Positions 1 to 5,819 of a stretch of DNA of 6,219 nucleotides are shown piece after piece. The notes beneath the pieces were generated by a model. It did not search any database. It saw nothing but the letters and a program-made list of their open reading frames with translations, and was not told the DNA's origin. Made by a program: the position numbers and the translations under genes. The stretch is from Alphaproteobacteria bacterium (lineage in GTDB: Bacteria; Pseudomonadota; Alphaproteobacteria; Rickettsiales; SXRF01). The DNA is taken from contig JAFATP010000050.1 in NCBI GenBank assembly GCA_019243895.1, positions 1 through 6,219 of the forward strand, read 5' to 3'. Each line of letters starts with the position of its first letter. Within the stretch, counting starts at the first letter, position 1.

Positions 1-195
1 GTAGTCGGACATTTCGGGGATACTACAAACACCGGAGTCACACACCCCTCCGGGATAATTACAATCTGAGTTCTTTGTGCAAGCATCACCTTCCGCCGCG
101 GCGCTCGCTTCTCTCGGTTCTGTCAGATCGAGCGAGAGTCCAACCACAGTTGCCATCACCACTGCCAAGATTAACGGCCGAATTATTTTTTGCAT
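1..195 (-). CDS. Secreted cysteine-rich protein, function unknown (5' part, cut by window edge)
   Basis: I do not recognise this gene. From an ATG at 195 the minus strand stays open for 65 codons to the window edge, so the C-terminus is missing. The start is supported by a purine-rich ribosome site (AGAGGAG, 205-199) just upstream. The protein begins like a Sec signal peptide: basic residues K3 and R6, a hydrophobic core at about residues 7-22, then an Ala-rich stretch (30-34, ASAAA) that fits signal peptidase I cleavage. Cleavage near A34 would leave a mature protein starting EGDAC. Four cysteines follow at 39, 45, 52 and 57, spaced C-x5-C-x6-C-x4-C with the local pattern NSDC...GVCDSGVC. 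Small disulfide-bonded modules of extracytoplasmic proteins have similar spacing. No lipobox precedes the first Cys, so a periplasmic, secreted or membrane-anchored product is likelier than a lipoprotein. A small pilin-like or surface protein is possible, but nothing seen proves it. Confidence 0.68.
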   Translation of the reverse strand, partial: MQKIIRPLILAVVMATVVGLSLDLTEPREASAAAEGDACTKNSDCNYPGGVCDSGVCSIPEMSDY

Positions 196-306
196 GGACT
201 CCTCTACCTGGATAAGTTGTGTTTTTCCGCAGTCGCTTATATATGTCGTGATATTTTTCGTGACTCATACTCCCGCGAAAATTCCATTTCGCATGGTAAG
301 ATAGTT

Positions 307-320
307 TGCTTAAAAAAGCA
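307..320. repeat. Small inverted repeat in the leader of the cysteine-rich gene
   Basis: The arms TGCTT and AAGCA are separated by AAAA, giving a perfect 5-bp stem with a 4-nt loop. It lies in the predicted 5' leader of the cysteine-rich gene, shortly after the candidate transcription start. The stem is weak and AT-rich. It could be a protein-binding site or a chance repeat, and is unlikely to be a terminator. Confidence 0.25.
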
Positions 321-332
321 TTAATTGTTCTG

Positions 333-362
333 ATTGTATCATGCTCTTGCCTGTCATCTCAA
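333..362 (-). promoter_or_regulatory. Candidate sigma70-type promoter for the cysteine-rich gene
   Basis: On the minus strand a -35-like TTGAGA (362-357) and a -10-like TACAAT (338-333) are 18 nt apart. The -10 is preceded by TG in the extended -10 position (TGATACAAT). Each hexamer matches the consensus at five of six bases. Transcription would start near 326 and leave a leader of about 130 nt before the ATG at 195. This rests on motif match alone in an AT-rich region where chance matches are common. Confidence 0.35.
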
Positions 363-411
363 ATAAAATCGCTCGAAGTGAAATGTGGCGCAGCCCACCT
401 CGCATCGCCGT

Positions 412-714
412 TCATCCGTGCTCCGCGATCCACTGCTTAAGCACGGCATTGATGCGCGTCTGCCAGCCTTTGCCGCTTTTGCGGAAATAAGCATTCACCT
501 CCGGCGCAAGACGGATGGTGGTGCGCACACCGGGATGCTTCTCCACAGGCCGGCCTGCCTTGCCGCGCATTAGCTTTTCCGCTTTTTTGCTTCCCAAAAG
601 CTTGGGCAGGAAAATATATCCCGGCTCCGCCCTTTCCCAGAAATCCGGCGGCAGCGCATCGCTTTCATCACCGCTTCCGCCATCCGCCGTCTGACTGCTA
701 TGACGCTTTTTCAT
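412..714 (-). CDS. brnA: BrnA antitoxin of a type II toxin-antitoxin system
   Basis: This is the antitoxin that neutralises the BrnT ribonuclease toxin and, in the characterised Brucella system, represses its own operon as a DNA-binding dimer. The protein is 100 aa. The N-terminal 20 residues are polar and probably disordered. The segment LPPDFWERAEPG (21-32) is typical of BrnA/DUF4415 proteins. The C-terminal half (about 64-96) carries the ribbon-helix-helix signature: the strand RTTIRLAPEV, then AYFRKSGKGWQTRINAVLKQWI. The ATG at 714 was chosen because AGGAGG (724-719) precedes it; a further upstream in-frame ATG would only add sequence overlapping brnT. It overlaps the end of brnT by 17 nt, so the two are translationally coupled. 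Its ribosome site lies inside brnT, which may help keep antitoxin in excess. Confidence 0.92.
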   Translation of the reverse strand: MKKRHSSQTADGGSGDESDALPPDFWERAEPGYIFLPKLLGSKKAEKLMRGKAGRPVEKHPGVRTTIRLAPEVNAYFRKSGKGWQTRINAVLKQWIAEHG

Positions 715-967
715 TGTTCCTCCTGTCACGTGCATTGGCCTTGCGCAGGCTGATGATACGCGCGCTGTCGCCGCGCAACGTAAACACCGCCACATGCGAA
801 CGGCGGCTAATGTTTCCTACGGCAATAATGCGCGGCTCCCCATAATCCTTCCTGAGATCCAATGCAAATGCCGCCGTTTCCCAATCGAACCATTCCGCCT
901 CAGAAAGATCGATACCGTGTTTGGCGATATTGATGGCATTCTTCGCGGGATCGTATATCAGCTTCAC
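698..967 (-). CDS. brnT: BrnT ribonuclease toxin of a type II toxin-antitoxin system
   Basis: BrnT is a small RelE-fold ribonuclease that blocks translation by cleaving RNA when not bound by BrnA. The 89-aa product shows the family pattern throughout: IYDPAKNAINIAKHGIDLSEAE (about 4-25), the DYGEPRIIAVG block (41-51), and the C-terminal FTLRGDSARIISLRKANARDRR block (62-83) with Arg65, Arg70 and Arg75. Length is normal for the family and the frame is intact, so the toxin is probably functional. The start is GTG at 967. The upstream frame reaches a TGA after a few codons with no ATG, and the family N-terminus begins at this point. No Shine-Dalgarno sequence is visible before it, and the predicted promoter puts the transcript start on or next to the GTG. 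brnA follows with a 17-nt overlap. The pair sits just downstream of maf. Confidence 0.92.
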   Translation of the reverse strand: MKLIYDPAKNAINIAKHGIDLSEAEWFDWETAAFALDLRKDYGEPRIIAVGNISRRSHVAVFTLRGDSARIISLRKANARDRRNNEKAS

Positions 968-973
968 ACTATT

Positions 974-990
974 ATTGTATGTACATCAAT
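974..990. promoter_or_regulatory. Palindrome over the brnTA -10, candidate BrnA operator
   Basis: The perfect 8-bp palindrome ATGTACAT (979-986) is flanked by ATTG on the left and CAAT on the right, forming a 17-nt dyad with slightly uneven spacing. It covers the -10 hexamer and ends a few bases from the brnT start. BrnA is known to autorepress brnTA in Brucella, so a site placed here would block RNA polymerase directly. Assigning it to BrnA is inference. Confidence 0.42.
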
Positions 991-1002
991 AAGGAAATGC
1001 AA
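974..1002 (-). promoter_or_regulatory. Candidate brnTA promoter, apparently leaderless
   Basis: On the minus strand TTGCAT (1002-997) is followed after 17 nt by TACAAT (979-974). The -10 matches five of six consensus bases; the -35 keeps only the TTG. Initiation 6-8 nt after the -10 would fall at about 968-966, on the GTG start of brnT (967). This fits the absence of a Shine-Dalgarno sequence. Inferred from spacing and motifs only. Confidence 0.45.
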
Positions 1003-1010
1003 GCATCCTT
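991..1010. repeat. Second inverted repeat over the brnTA -35 region
   Basis: The arms AAGG..ATGC and GCAT..CCTT pair around a central AA, with a 2-nt bulge in the left arm (993-996 region). It adjoins the palindrome at 974-990 and covers the -35. It could be a second operator half for a repressor that binds the whole promoter. A terminator for maf is less likely, because the loop is too short and no T-run follows. Confidence 0.3.
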
Positions 1011-1032
1011 TCCTGGCTCTGCTGCCGCCCGC

Positions 1033-1596
1033 TTATGCCAATAGCTGCGCCGCCTCATACAGCGGCAGGCCCATCACGTTTTCATAGCTGCCGGAAATCC
1101 AGGGAATGAAGGCGGCGGCGCGGCCCTGGATGGCATAGCCGCCCGCCTTGCCCCGCCATTCGCCGCATTGCAGGTATGACTCCTTTTCCTCCGGCGACAG
1201 GCGCTTGAACCGCAGCTGCGTCATAGAGAGCCGGGTGCGCTCGCGGCCTTGCGCGTCGATCAGCGCCAGCGCCGTATAGACGCGGTGCCGCCGTCCCGAG
1301 AGAAGGTCCAGGCAATGCCGCGCTTCGGCTTCGCTTTCCGCCTTCGGCAGAATGCGCCTGCCGCACGCCACCACCGTGTCCGCCGCCAGCACGGGGATGC
1401 CGGGGTGCCGTGCCGCCACGGCGCGCGCCTTGGCCAGGCTCACCCGCAGCGCATAAGGCCCCGGCAACTCGCCCTGCTGCGGCGTTTCGTCTATTTCCGC
1501 CGGTATTACCTGCTGCGGCACAATGCCGATGCGCGCCAGCAACTCCAGGCGGCGCGGGCTGGCGGAGGCGAGAATGAGAGGGTGGAAAGCGTGCAT
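1033..1596 (-). CDS. maf: Maf family nucleotide pyrophosphatase
   Basis: Maf proteins are cytoplasmic nucleoside triphosphate pyrophosphatases that hydrolyse non-canonical or selected NTPs to NMP and PPi; in some bacteria they affect septum formation. The 187-aa product has the family motifs in order: SASPRR (11-16) at the nucleotide-binding loop, ADTVVACGRRILPK (72-85) with the catalytic Asp73 and Lys85, LSGRRHRVYT (99-108), and YAIQGRAAAFIPWISGSYENVMGLPL (154-179). Substrate (dTTP/UTP-type versus m7GTP-type) is not decided here. The ATG at 1596 puts the first beta strand close to the N-terminus as usual. An ATG at 1614 adds six residues and is possible, since neither has a strong ribosome site. 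The longer frame from 1677 runs into infA and is unlikely. It lies 40 nt after infA and is probably cotranscribed with it. Confidence 0.93.
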   Translation of the reverse strand: MHAFHPLILASASPRRLELLARIGIVPQQVIPAEIDETPQQGELPGPYALRVSLAKARAVAARHPGIPVLAADTVVACGRRILPKAESEAEARHCLDLLSGRRHRVYTALALIDAQGRERTRLSMTQLRFKRLSPEEKESYLQCGEWRGKAGGYAIQGRAAAFIPWISGSYENVMGLPLYEAAQLLA

Positions 1597-1636
1597 GGGA
1601 GGAGATCCCGTCATGCGCCGGGATGGCGCCGGAGCG

Positions 1637-1855
1637 TCACTTATCCCGGAACTTGATGCGGCCCTTGGTGAGGTCATACGGCGTCATCTCCACGATCACC
1701 TTGTCGCCGGCCAGCACGCGGATACGGTTCTTGCGCATTTTGCCGGAGGTGTGGGCGATGATGATATGCCCGTTATCCAGCTTCACGCGAAAGGTGGCGT
1801 TGGGCAGCAGCTCGGTGACGACACCGGGAAATTCCAGCAGTTCTTCTTTGGCCAT
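1637..1855 (-). CDS. infA: Translation initiation factor IF-1
   Basis: IF-1 binds the A site of the 30S subunit during initiation and works with IF-2 and IF-3. The product is 72 aa, the standard length, and forms a single S1-like OB fold. It begins [13 protein letters not shown] and contains FRVKLDNGH (22-30), [21 protein letters not shown] (33-53) and [14 protein letters not shown] (57-70), all typical of the family. The ATG at 1855 gives the universal MAKEE start; a GTG two codons upstream is not needed. No clear Shine-Dalgarno sequence precedes it. A promoter candidate lies about 40-60 nt upstream. maf follows after 40 nt. Confidence 0.97.
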   Translation of the reverse strand: MAKEELLEFPGVVTELLPNATFRVKLDNGHIIIAHTSGKMRKNRIRVLAGDKVIVEMTPYDLTKGRIKFRDK

Positions 1856-1891
1856 GGGCACGCGACAAGTGGCGGGTGGATAGTGGCTGGT

Positions 1892-1919
1892 GTTGTAGCA
1901 TGAAAATTTATTCAGCCAA
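1892..1919 (-). promoter_or_regulatory. Candidate promoter for infA-maf
   Basis: On the minus strand TTGGCT (1919-1914) and TACAAC (1897-1892) are 16 nt apart, and the -10 has the extended TGC element directly before it. Each hexamer matches four of six consensus bases. Initiation near 1885 would give a leader of about 30 nt before infA. The 103-nt gap between UPF0262 and infA leaves room for an internal promoter. Motif-based only. Confidence 0.38.
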
Positions 1920-1958
1920 CCCTTAATTCACGGGTCATTCGCCACTAACCGGTTGCCG

Positions 1959-2438
1959 CTACTTCAAATGCAGCACGCAAACCAGCGTGAACAAGCGCCG
2001 CGCCGTGGCGAAATCCACCCCGATACGCTCGGAAAGCAGCGATTTCAGTAATTCCGAGCCTTCGTTGTGGATGCCGCGCCTTCCCATGTCGATGGCTTCC
2101 AGCTTATGCGGCTTGGCGTCTTTCAGCGCCGCGTAATAACTCTCACAGATCAGGAAATAATCGCGGATGGTGCTTTTCAGCGGGCCGACGGGCAAGGAGA
2201 TGCGCTGCGCGCTTTCCTGGCCCTGGCCGGTGATTTCGAATATCAGCCGGTTTTCTTCCACGCGCAACGCCACCGTGTATGGCCCGCATTCCTGTCCCAC
2301 CAGGGAAAAACTGTTGTCGTGCAGCAGGTCGGTCAGCGCCACGTTGCGCTCATGCTCCACCTGCTTGTTGCGGTGGCTCATGGAGTGCTGATCCAGCGTG
2401 ATGGCGGCGATGCGTTCCGTTGGCAACATAGGCTTCAT
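1959..2438 (-). CDS. UPF0262 family protein, function unknown
   Basis: This is a conserved alphaproteobacterial protein family of unknown function, commonly encoded between hisD and infA. The 159-aa product shows its characteristic blocks: QVEHERNVALTDLLHDNSF (26-44), DYFLICESYY (93-102), AIDMGRRGIHNEGSELL (115-131) and VDFATARRLFTLVCVLH (141-157). It has no signal peptide or obvious membrane segment, so it is probably cytoplasmic. The ATG at 2438 gives the longest start; Met4 (2429) is an alternative, and neither has a clear ribosome site. It follows hisD after 87 nt and precedes infA by 103 nt. Its stable place among his and translation genes suggests a housekeeping role, but I infer nothing more specific. 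Confidence 0.9.
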   Translation of the reverse strand: MKPMLPTERIAAITLDQHSMSHRNKQVEHERNVALTDLLHDNSFSLVGQECGPYTVALRVEENRLIFEITGQGQESAQRISLPVGPLKSTIRDYFLICESYYAALKDAKPHKLEAIDMGRRGIHNEGSELLKSLLSERIGVDFATARRLFTLVCVLHLK

Positions 2439-2525
2439 GGTAGTCGGTTCGGGCGAACAGACAATCGTTTTACGGGGTAGATGGTGCTGCCAGTATAGGG
2501 CGCTATGGTTAATATTCGTTTATTG

Positions 2526-3818
2526 TTATTTAGTTCGCAGCCTCAATGACAAGGCATGCGCCTCCAGCCCCTCCTGCGTGGCCATGACCTCGGCATACAT
2601 GCCGATGGCGGCCAGCGATTGCGGCGTGCAGCCGATCAGCGAACTGCGTTTCAGAAAATCGAACACCGAGAGCCCGGAGGAAAAGCGGGCGCTGCGGAAG
2701 GTGGGCAGCACATGGCTTGGGCCCGCCACGTAATCGCCGACCGCCTCCGGCGTGTGGCGGCCCATGAAAATAGCGCCGGCATGACGCACCGCCGCCGCCA
2801 GCGCTTCCGGCGCTTCCAATGCTAGCTCCAGATGCTCCGGCGCAATGGCGTCGATCAGCGGCACGGCCTCCTGCCAGTCGCGTACTACGATGATCGCGCC
2901 GTGGCGCTCCCAGGAGGCGCGGGCGATGGCGGCGCGCGGCAGCGTTTGCAGCAGCCGCTCCACGGCCTGCGCCACTTTTTCCGCAAACGGCGCATCGTTG
3001 GTGATGAGAATGGACTGCGCCTCGTCCGCCGGGCCGTGCTCGGCCTGGCTGAGCAGATCGGCGGCGATCCATTCCGGGTTGGTTTCCCGATCCGCCACCA
3101 CCAGGATTTCGGAAGGCCCGGCGATCATGTCGATGCCCACCGTGCCGAAGACCTGGCGCTTGGCCTCGGAGACATACGCGTTGCCGGGGCCGACGATTTT
3201 ATCCGCCGCGGCAATTGTTTCCGTGCCATAAGCGAGTGCGCCCACCGCCTGCGCGCCGCCGATTTTATAAATTTCCTGAATGCCCGCCACATGCGCCGCC
3301 GCCAGCACCGAAGGATTCAATTGGCCGTCCGGCGCGGGCACCACCATGGCGATGCGGCGCACCCCCGCCACCAGCGCGGGCACCGCGTTCATCAGCACCG
3401 AACTGGGATAGGCCGCCGCGCCGCCCGGCACGTAAAGCCCCACCGCATCCACCGGCGTCCAGCGCCAGCCGAGAGTGAGGCCCTCGGCATCGGTGTACTG
3501 TGCGTCTGCCGGCATCTGCCGCTCGCTATAGGCGCGGATGCGGGAAGCCGCCACTTTCAACGATTTGGTCAGCTCCGGCGCACAAAGCGCCAGCGCGTTC
3601 GCCACTTCCTGCGGCGTTACGCGCAGCGTTTCAAGCGCCGCCTCCCAGCGGTCGAATTGCCTGGTATAAGCCAGCAGCGCCGCATCGCCTTCCCGGTGCA
3701 CCCGGCGCAGGATCGGCGTCACCACCGCCGAGACGTCCGCCGCGCTGGCGGCGCGGGCGTGCAGGAAGGCGCCAAATTCCTCGGGAAACCGGCCGGAGGC
3801 GGTGGAAAGCTTATGCAC
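2526..3818 (-). CDS. hisD: Histidinol dehydrogenase
   Basis: HisD catalyses the last two steps of histidine synthesis, oxidising L-histidinol to L-histidine with two NAD+ in a zinc-dependent cytoplasmic enzyme. The 430-aa length matches the family. Key residues are present: the zinc ligand pair Gln258 and His261 in SQAEHGP, catalytic Glu328-His329 in IAPEHLEL, Asp362 in EAVGDYVAGPSH, and His421 in GLEAHALSLR. The glycine-rich YVPGGAAAYPSSVLMN block (about 129-144) and the VGPGNAYVSEAKR block (209-221) are also typical. I chose the GTG at 3818, which gives the usual N-terminus (M/V)HKLST; a frame open to 3866 only adds residues overlapping hisG. The GTG overlaps the hisG stop by 8 nt, so translation is probably coupled. 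Confidence 0.97.
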   Translation of the reverse strand: MHKLSTASGRFPEEFGAFLHARAASAADVSAVVTPILRRVHREGDAALLAYTRQFDRWEAALETLRVTPQEVANALALCAPELTKSLKVAASRIRAYSERQMPADAQYTDAEGLTLGWRWTPVDAVGLYVPGGAAAYPSSVLMNAVPALVAGVRRIAMVVPAPDGQLNPSVLAAAHVAGIQEIYKIGGAQAVGALAYGTETIAAADKIVGPGNAYVSEAKRQVFGTVGIDMIAGPSEILVVADRETNPEWIAADLLSQAEHGPADEAQSILITNDAPFAEKVAQAVERLLQTLPRAAIARASWERHGAIIVVRDWQEAVPLIDAIAPEHLELALEAPEALAAAVRHAGAIFMGRHTPEAVGDYVAGPSHVLPTFRSARFSSGLSVFDFLKRSSLIGCTPQSLAAIGMYAEVMATQEGLEAHALSLRLRTK

Positions 3819-4464
3819 CGTGCACGGCTTCCCGGAAGCGTTGCACCCAGGCCGCCGGCCGCGCATCGGTTTTGAACGCGGCGCGGTTGATCACCAGGCG
3901 CGATGACACCTGCGCAATCACTTCGCTTTCCTTCAAGCCGTTTTCCTTCAGGGTGCGGCCGGTGGAGACCAGGTCAACGATATGACGCGACAGGTGAAGC
4001 CTGGGCGCCAGCTCCATGGCACCGCTTAAGCGGATGCATTCGGCCTGGATGCCGCGCGCGGCGCACCAGCGGGACGCGATGTTGGGGTATTTGGTGGCAA
4101 CGCGCAGATGGCTCAAGCGCGCCAGATTCTCGGTGATTCCATCATCGGGCTCGGCCAGGGAAAGCCTGCATTTGCCGATGCCTAAATCCAGCGGCGCATA
4201 TAAATCCTGGTAATCGAATTCCGCCAGCACGTCGCTGCCCGCGATGCCCAGCTGCGCCGCGCCGAAGGCAACGAACGTGGGCACGTCGAAGCTGCGCACG
4301 CGGATCAGGGAAACCCCGGCATCGGAGGTGGAAAACAGCAGCTTGCGGCTTTCCTCCTCGGCGAATTCCGGCTCGGGCTTCACGCCGACGCGCTCCAGCA
4401 CCGGCGCCAGTTCGGCGGCAATGCGGCCTTTCGGCAGGGCGATCACCAGCGGCGAAGACGCCAT
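3811..4464 (-). CDS. hisG: ATP phosphoribosyltransferase catalytic subunit, short form
   Basis: HisG condenses ATP and PRPP to phosphoribosyl-ATP, the committed step of histidine synthesis. The 217-aa product contains IALPKGRI (8-15), RSFDVPTFVAFGAAQLGIAGSDVL (57-80), KYPN (125-128), Glu151 in AMELAP, and the PRPP-binding loop DLVSTGRTL (164-172). It ends shortly after the catalytic domain, so it lacks the roughly 80-residue C-terminal regulatory domain of long HisG. Short HisG enzymes act as hetero-octamers with HisZ, a histidyl-tRNA synthetase-like protein that supplies activation and histidine feedback. HisZ is not in this window. The ATG at 4464 was chosen because the core starts directly after it; it lies 2 nt after the murA stop, with a GGAGGA sequence inside the murA end serving as a distant ribosome site. 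hisD overlaps its end by 8 nt. Confidence 0.96.
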   Translation of the reverse strand: MASSPLVIALPKGRIAAELAPVLERVGVKPEPEFAEEESRKLLFSTSDAGVSLIRVRSFDVPTFVAFGAAQLGIAGSDVLAEFDYQDLYAPLDLGIGKCRLSLAEPDDGITENLARLSHLRVATKYPNIASRWCAARGIQAECIRLSGAMELAPRLHLSRHIVDLVSTGRTLKENGLKESEVIAQVSSRLVINRAAFKTDARPAAWVQRFREAVHGA

Positions 4465-4466
4465 GC

Positions 4467-5765
4467 TCAAGCCGCTTCCTCCAGCCTGTCCTCGGCGCCC
4501 GCCGTGCCCGGCACGCGTTCGATGCGCGCGCCGCACGCCGATAATTTCTCTTCCAGCCGCTCATAGCCGCGGTCCAGGTGATAGACGCGGTGCAGCGTGG
4601 TTTCCCCCCTGGCCGCCAGCGCCGCGATCACCAGCCCCACCGAGGCGCGCAAATCCGTTGCCATCACCTCCGCCGGTTTCAACTCAGCCACCCCGTGAAT
4701 GACCGCCTCGCCGCCGTCCATGGTAATGCCGGCGCCCATGCGGCTGAGCTCCGGCACGTGCATGTAGCGGTTTTCAAAAATGGTTTCGCTGATGCGGGAT
4801 ACGCCTTCGGCAATCGCCATCATGGCCATCGCCTGCGCCTGCATGTCGGTGGGGAAACCGGGATACACCTCGGTAGTGACGTCAACGCTGCGCAGCCGCT
4901 TGCACGTATTGCGCACCGAGAGCCCGCGCGGGGTTTCCTTCACCTCGACGCCGGCGCGGATAAAGGCGGCAATCACCGCCTGCATGAGGTCGGCCCGCGC
5001 GCCGATCAGCTCCACCTCACCGCCGGTGGCCGCCGCCGCCGCCGCATAGGTGCCCGCCTCGATGCGGTCGGCGATCACCGTGTGCCAGGCGCCGCCAAGG
5101 CGCTTGACGCCCTCAACGACCAGCGTGGACGTGCCGATGCCATGCACCGAGGCGCCCATCGCCTTCAACGCCTGGCAGAGATCCTGCACTTCCGGCTCCC
5201 GCGCGGCGTTATGCAGCGTGGTTTTTCCTTCGGCCAGCGTGGCGGCCATCACCGCGTTCTCGGTGGCGCCCACCGACACCTTATCGAACGTGATCTCCGC
5301 TCCCTTCAGCCTGCCGGAACAGGCGGCGTGCACGTAACCGTCCTTCAATTCGATGACGGCGCCCATGGCGGCCAGCGCCTTCAGATGCAGGTCGATGGGG
5401 CGCGTGCCGATGGCGCAGCCGCCGGGCAGCGAGACTTTCGCCGCGCCGAACCGGCTCAAGAGCGGCCCCAGCACCAGCACCGAAGCGCGCATGGTGCGCA
5501 CCAGCTCATAAGGAGCGGTGAAATTGTCCACGGCGGCGGCATCCAGCGCATAGACGCCGGGAGCGGGATTGGTGATGCGGACGCCGTGCTGGCCCAACAG
5601 CTTTTTCATGGTGCGGATGTCGGCCAGCTCCGGCACGTTGGAGAGAGTGAGCGTGCTGTCGGAAAGCAGGGCGGCGCACATCAAGGGCAGCGCCGCGTTC
5701 TTCGCGCCGGAAACCGGGATCGCCCCCCGCAGGGGAACGCCGCCATGAATCACCAGCTTATCCAT
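4467..5765 (-). CDS. murA: UDP-N-acetylglucosamine 1-carboxyvinyltransferase
   Basis: MurA transfers enolpyruvate from PEP to UDP-GlcNAc in the cytoplasm, the first committed step of peptidoglycan synthesis. The 432-aa product is full length with the two-lobed EPSP-synthase-like fold. Visible active-site residues include Lys22-Asn23 in SGAKNAALP, Arg91 in ELVRTMRAS, Cys117 in [12 protein letters not shown] (equivalent to E. coli Cys115), Asp307 in GFPTDMQAQ, Arg373 in DLRASVGLV and Arg399 in DRGYE. Because the loop residue is Cys and not Asp, the enzyme is predicted to be sensitive to fosfomycin. The ATG at 5765 has an AAGGA ribosome site 8 nt upstream (5778-5774). It is the first gene of the minus-strand cluster and diverges from bamE across 91 nt. 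Residues 241-246 are a run of six alanines encoded by a GCG repeat. Confidence 0.98.
   Translation of the reverse strand: MDKLVIHGGVPLRGAIPVSGAKNAALPLMCAALLSDSTLTLSNVPELADIRTMKKLLGQHGVRITNPAPGVYALDAAAVDNFTAPYELVRTMRASVLVLGPLLSRFGAAKVSLPGGCAIGTRPIDLHLKALAAMGAVIELKDGYVHAACSGRLKGAEITFDKVSVGATENAVMAATLAEGKTTLHNAAREPEVQDLCQALKAMGASVHGIGTSTLVVEGVKRLGGAWHTVIADRIEAGTYAAAAAATGGEVELIGARADLMQAVIAAFIRAGVEVKETPRGLSVRNTCKRLRSVDVTTEVYPGFPTDMQAQAMAMMAIAEGVSRISETIFENRYMHVPELSRMGAGITMDGGEAVIHGVAELKPAEVMATDLRASVGLVIAALAARGETTLHRVYHLDRGYERLEEKLSACGARIERVPGTAGAEDRLEEAA
5029..5045. repeat. Trinucleotide (GCC/GCG) run inside murA
   Basis: Five consecutive GCC units on the plus strand, read as GCG alanine codons on the minus strand, encode most of the Ala241-Ala246 run of MurA. 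It is a short in-frame simple repeat in a GC-rich gene. Slippage by whole units would change only the alanine count. Confidence 0.6.
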
Positions 5766-5819
5766 TTCGAATATCCTTACCTATCCACGGCTCTATCGGT
5801 TCCGGCGCAATTGGAGTAT

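Larger units (their letters stand above)
196..411. other. AT-rich intergenic region left of brnA
   Basis: This 216-nt gap separates the brnA stop from the start of the cysteine-rich gene. I see no convincing gene in it. It is much more AT-rich than the core cluster: positions 301-370 hold 21 G/C bases out of 70. It contains a candidate promoter (333-362) and a small inverted repeat (307-320). No hairpin followed by a T-run was found after brnA, so read-through from brnTA into the cysteine-rich gene cannot be excluded. Confidence 0.6.

Noticed and set aside
86..268. 60-codon minus-strand frame starting at 268
   Set aside because: It overlaps the signal-peptide frame starting at 195. Its product is polar and lacks any recognisable pattern, whereas the other frame has a ribosome site, signal peptide and ordered cysteines.
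77..304. 75-codon plus-strand frame
   Set aside because: It is antisense to the start of the cysteine-rich gene and has no supporting ribosome site or family resemblance.
386..409. GGCG...CGCC repeat after the brnA stop as a terminator
   Set aside because: Only about four base pairs form around a long loop, and no T-run follows on the minus strand.
1015..1032. Possible terminator after maf
   Set aside because: No stable GC-rich stem followed by a T-run is present between the maf stop and the brnT promoter. The nearby inverted repeat has a 2-nt loop and a bulge.
1597..1677. Long N-terminal extension of maf
   Set aside because: It overlaps infA and adds 27 residues before the first conserved Maf strand. 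The shorter start fits the family.
2485..2510. TATACT and ATAG/CTAT dyad between hisD and UPF0262 as a promoter or operator
   Set aside because: No acceptable -35 lies at 16-18 nt, and the dyad is only 4 bp, so I did not call a feature.
3819..3866. Upstream extension of hisD
   Set aside because: The extra 16 residues overlap the hisG C-terminus and do not resemble HisD N-termini. The GTG at 3818 gives the usual start.
2832..3875. 347-codon plus-strand open frame
   Set aside because: It is antisense to hisD and rich in Arg, His and Gly with no family features. hisD is certain on the opposite strand.
4465..4536. Upstream extension of hisG
   Set aside because: The extra 24 residues are Arg/Gly-rich, lie inside murA in another frame, and precede the normal HisG beginning at 4464.
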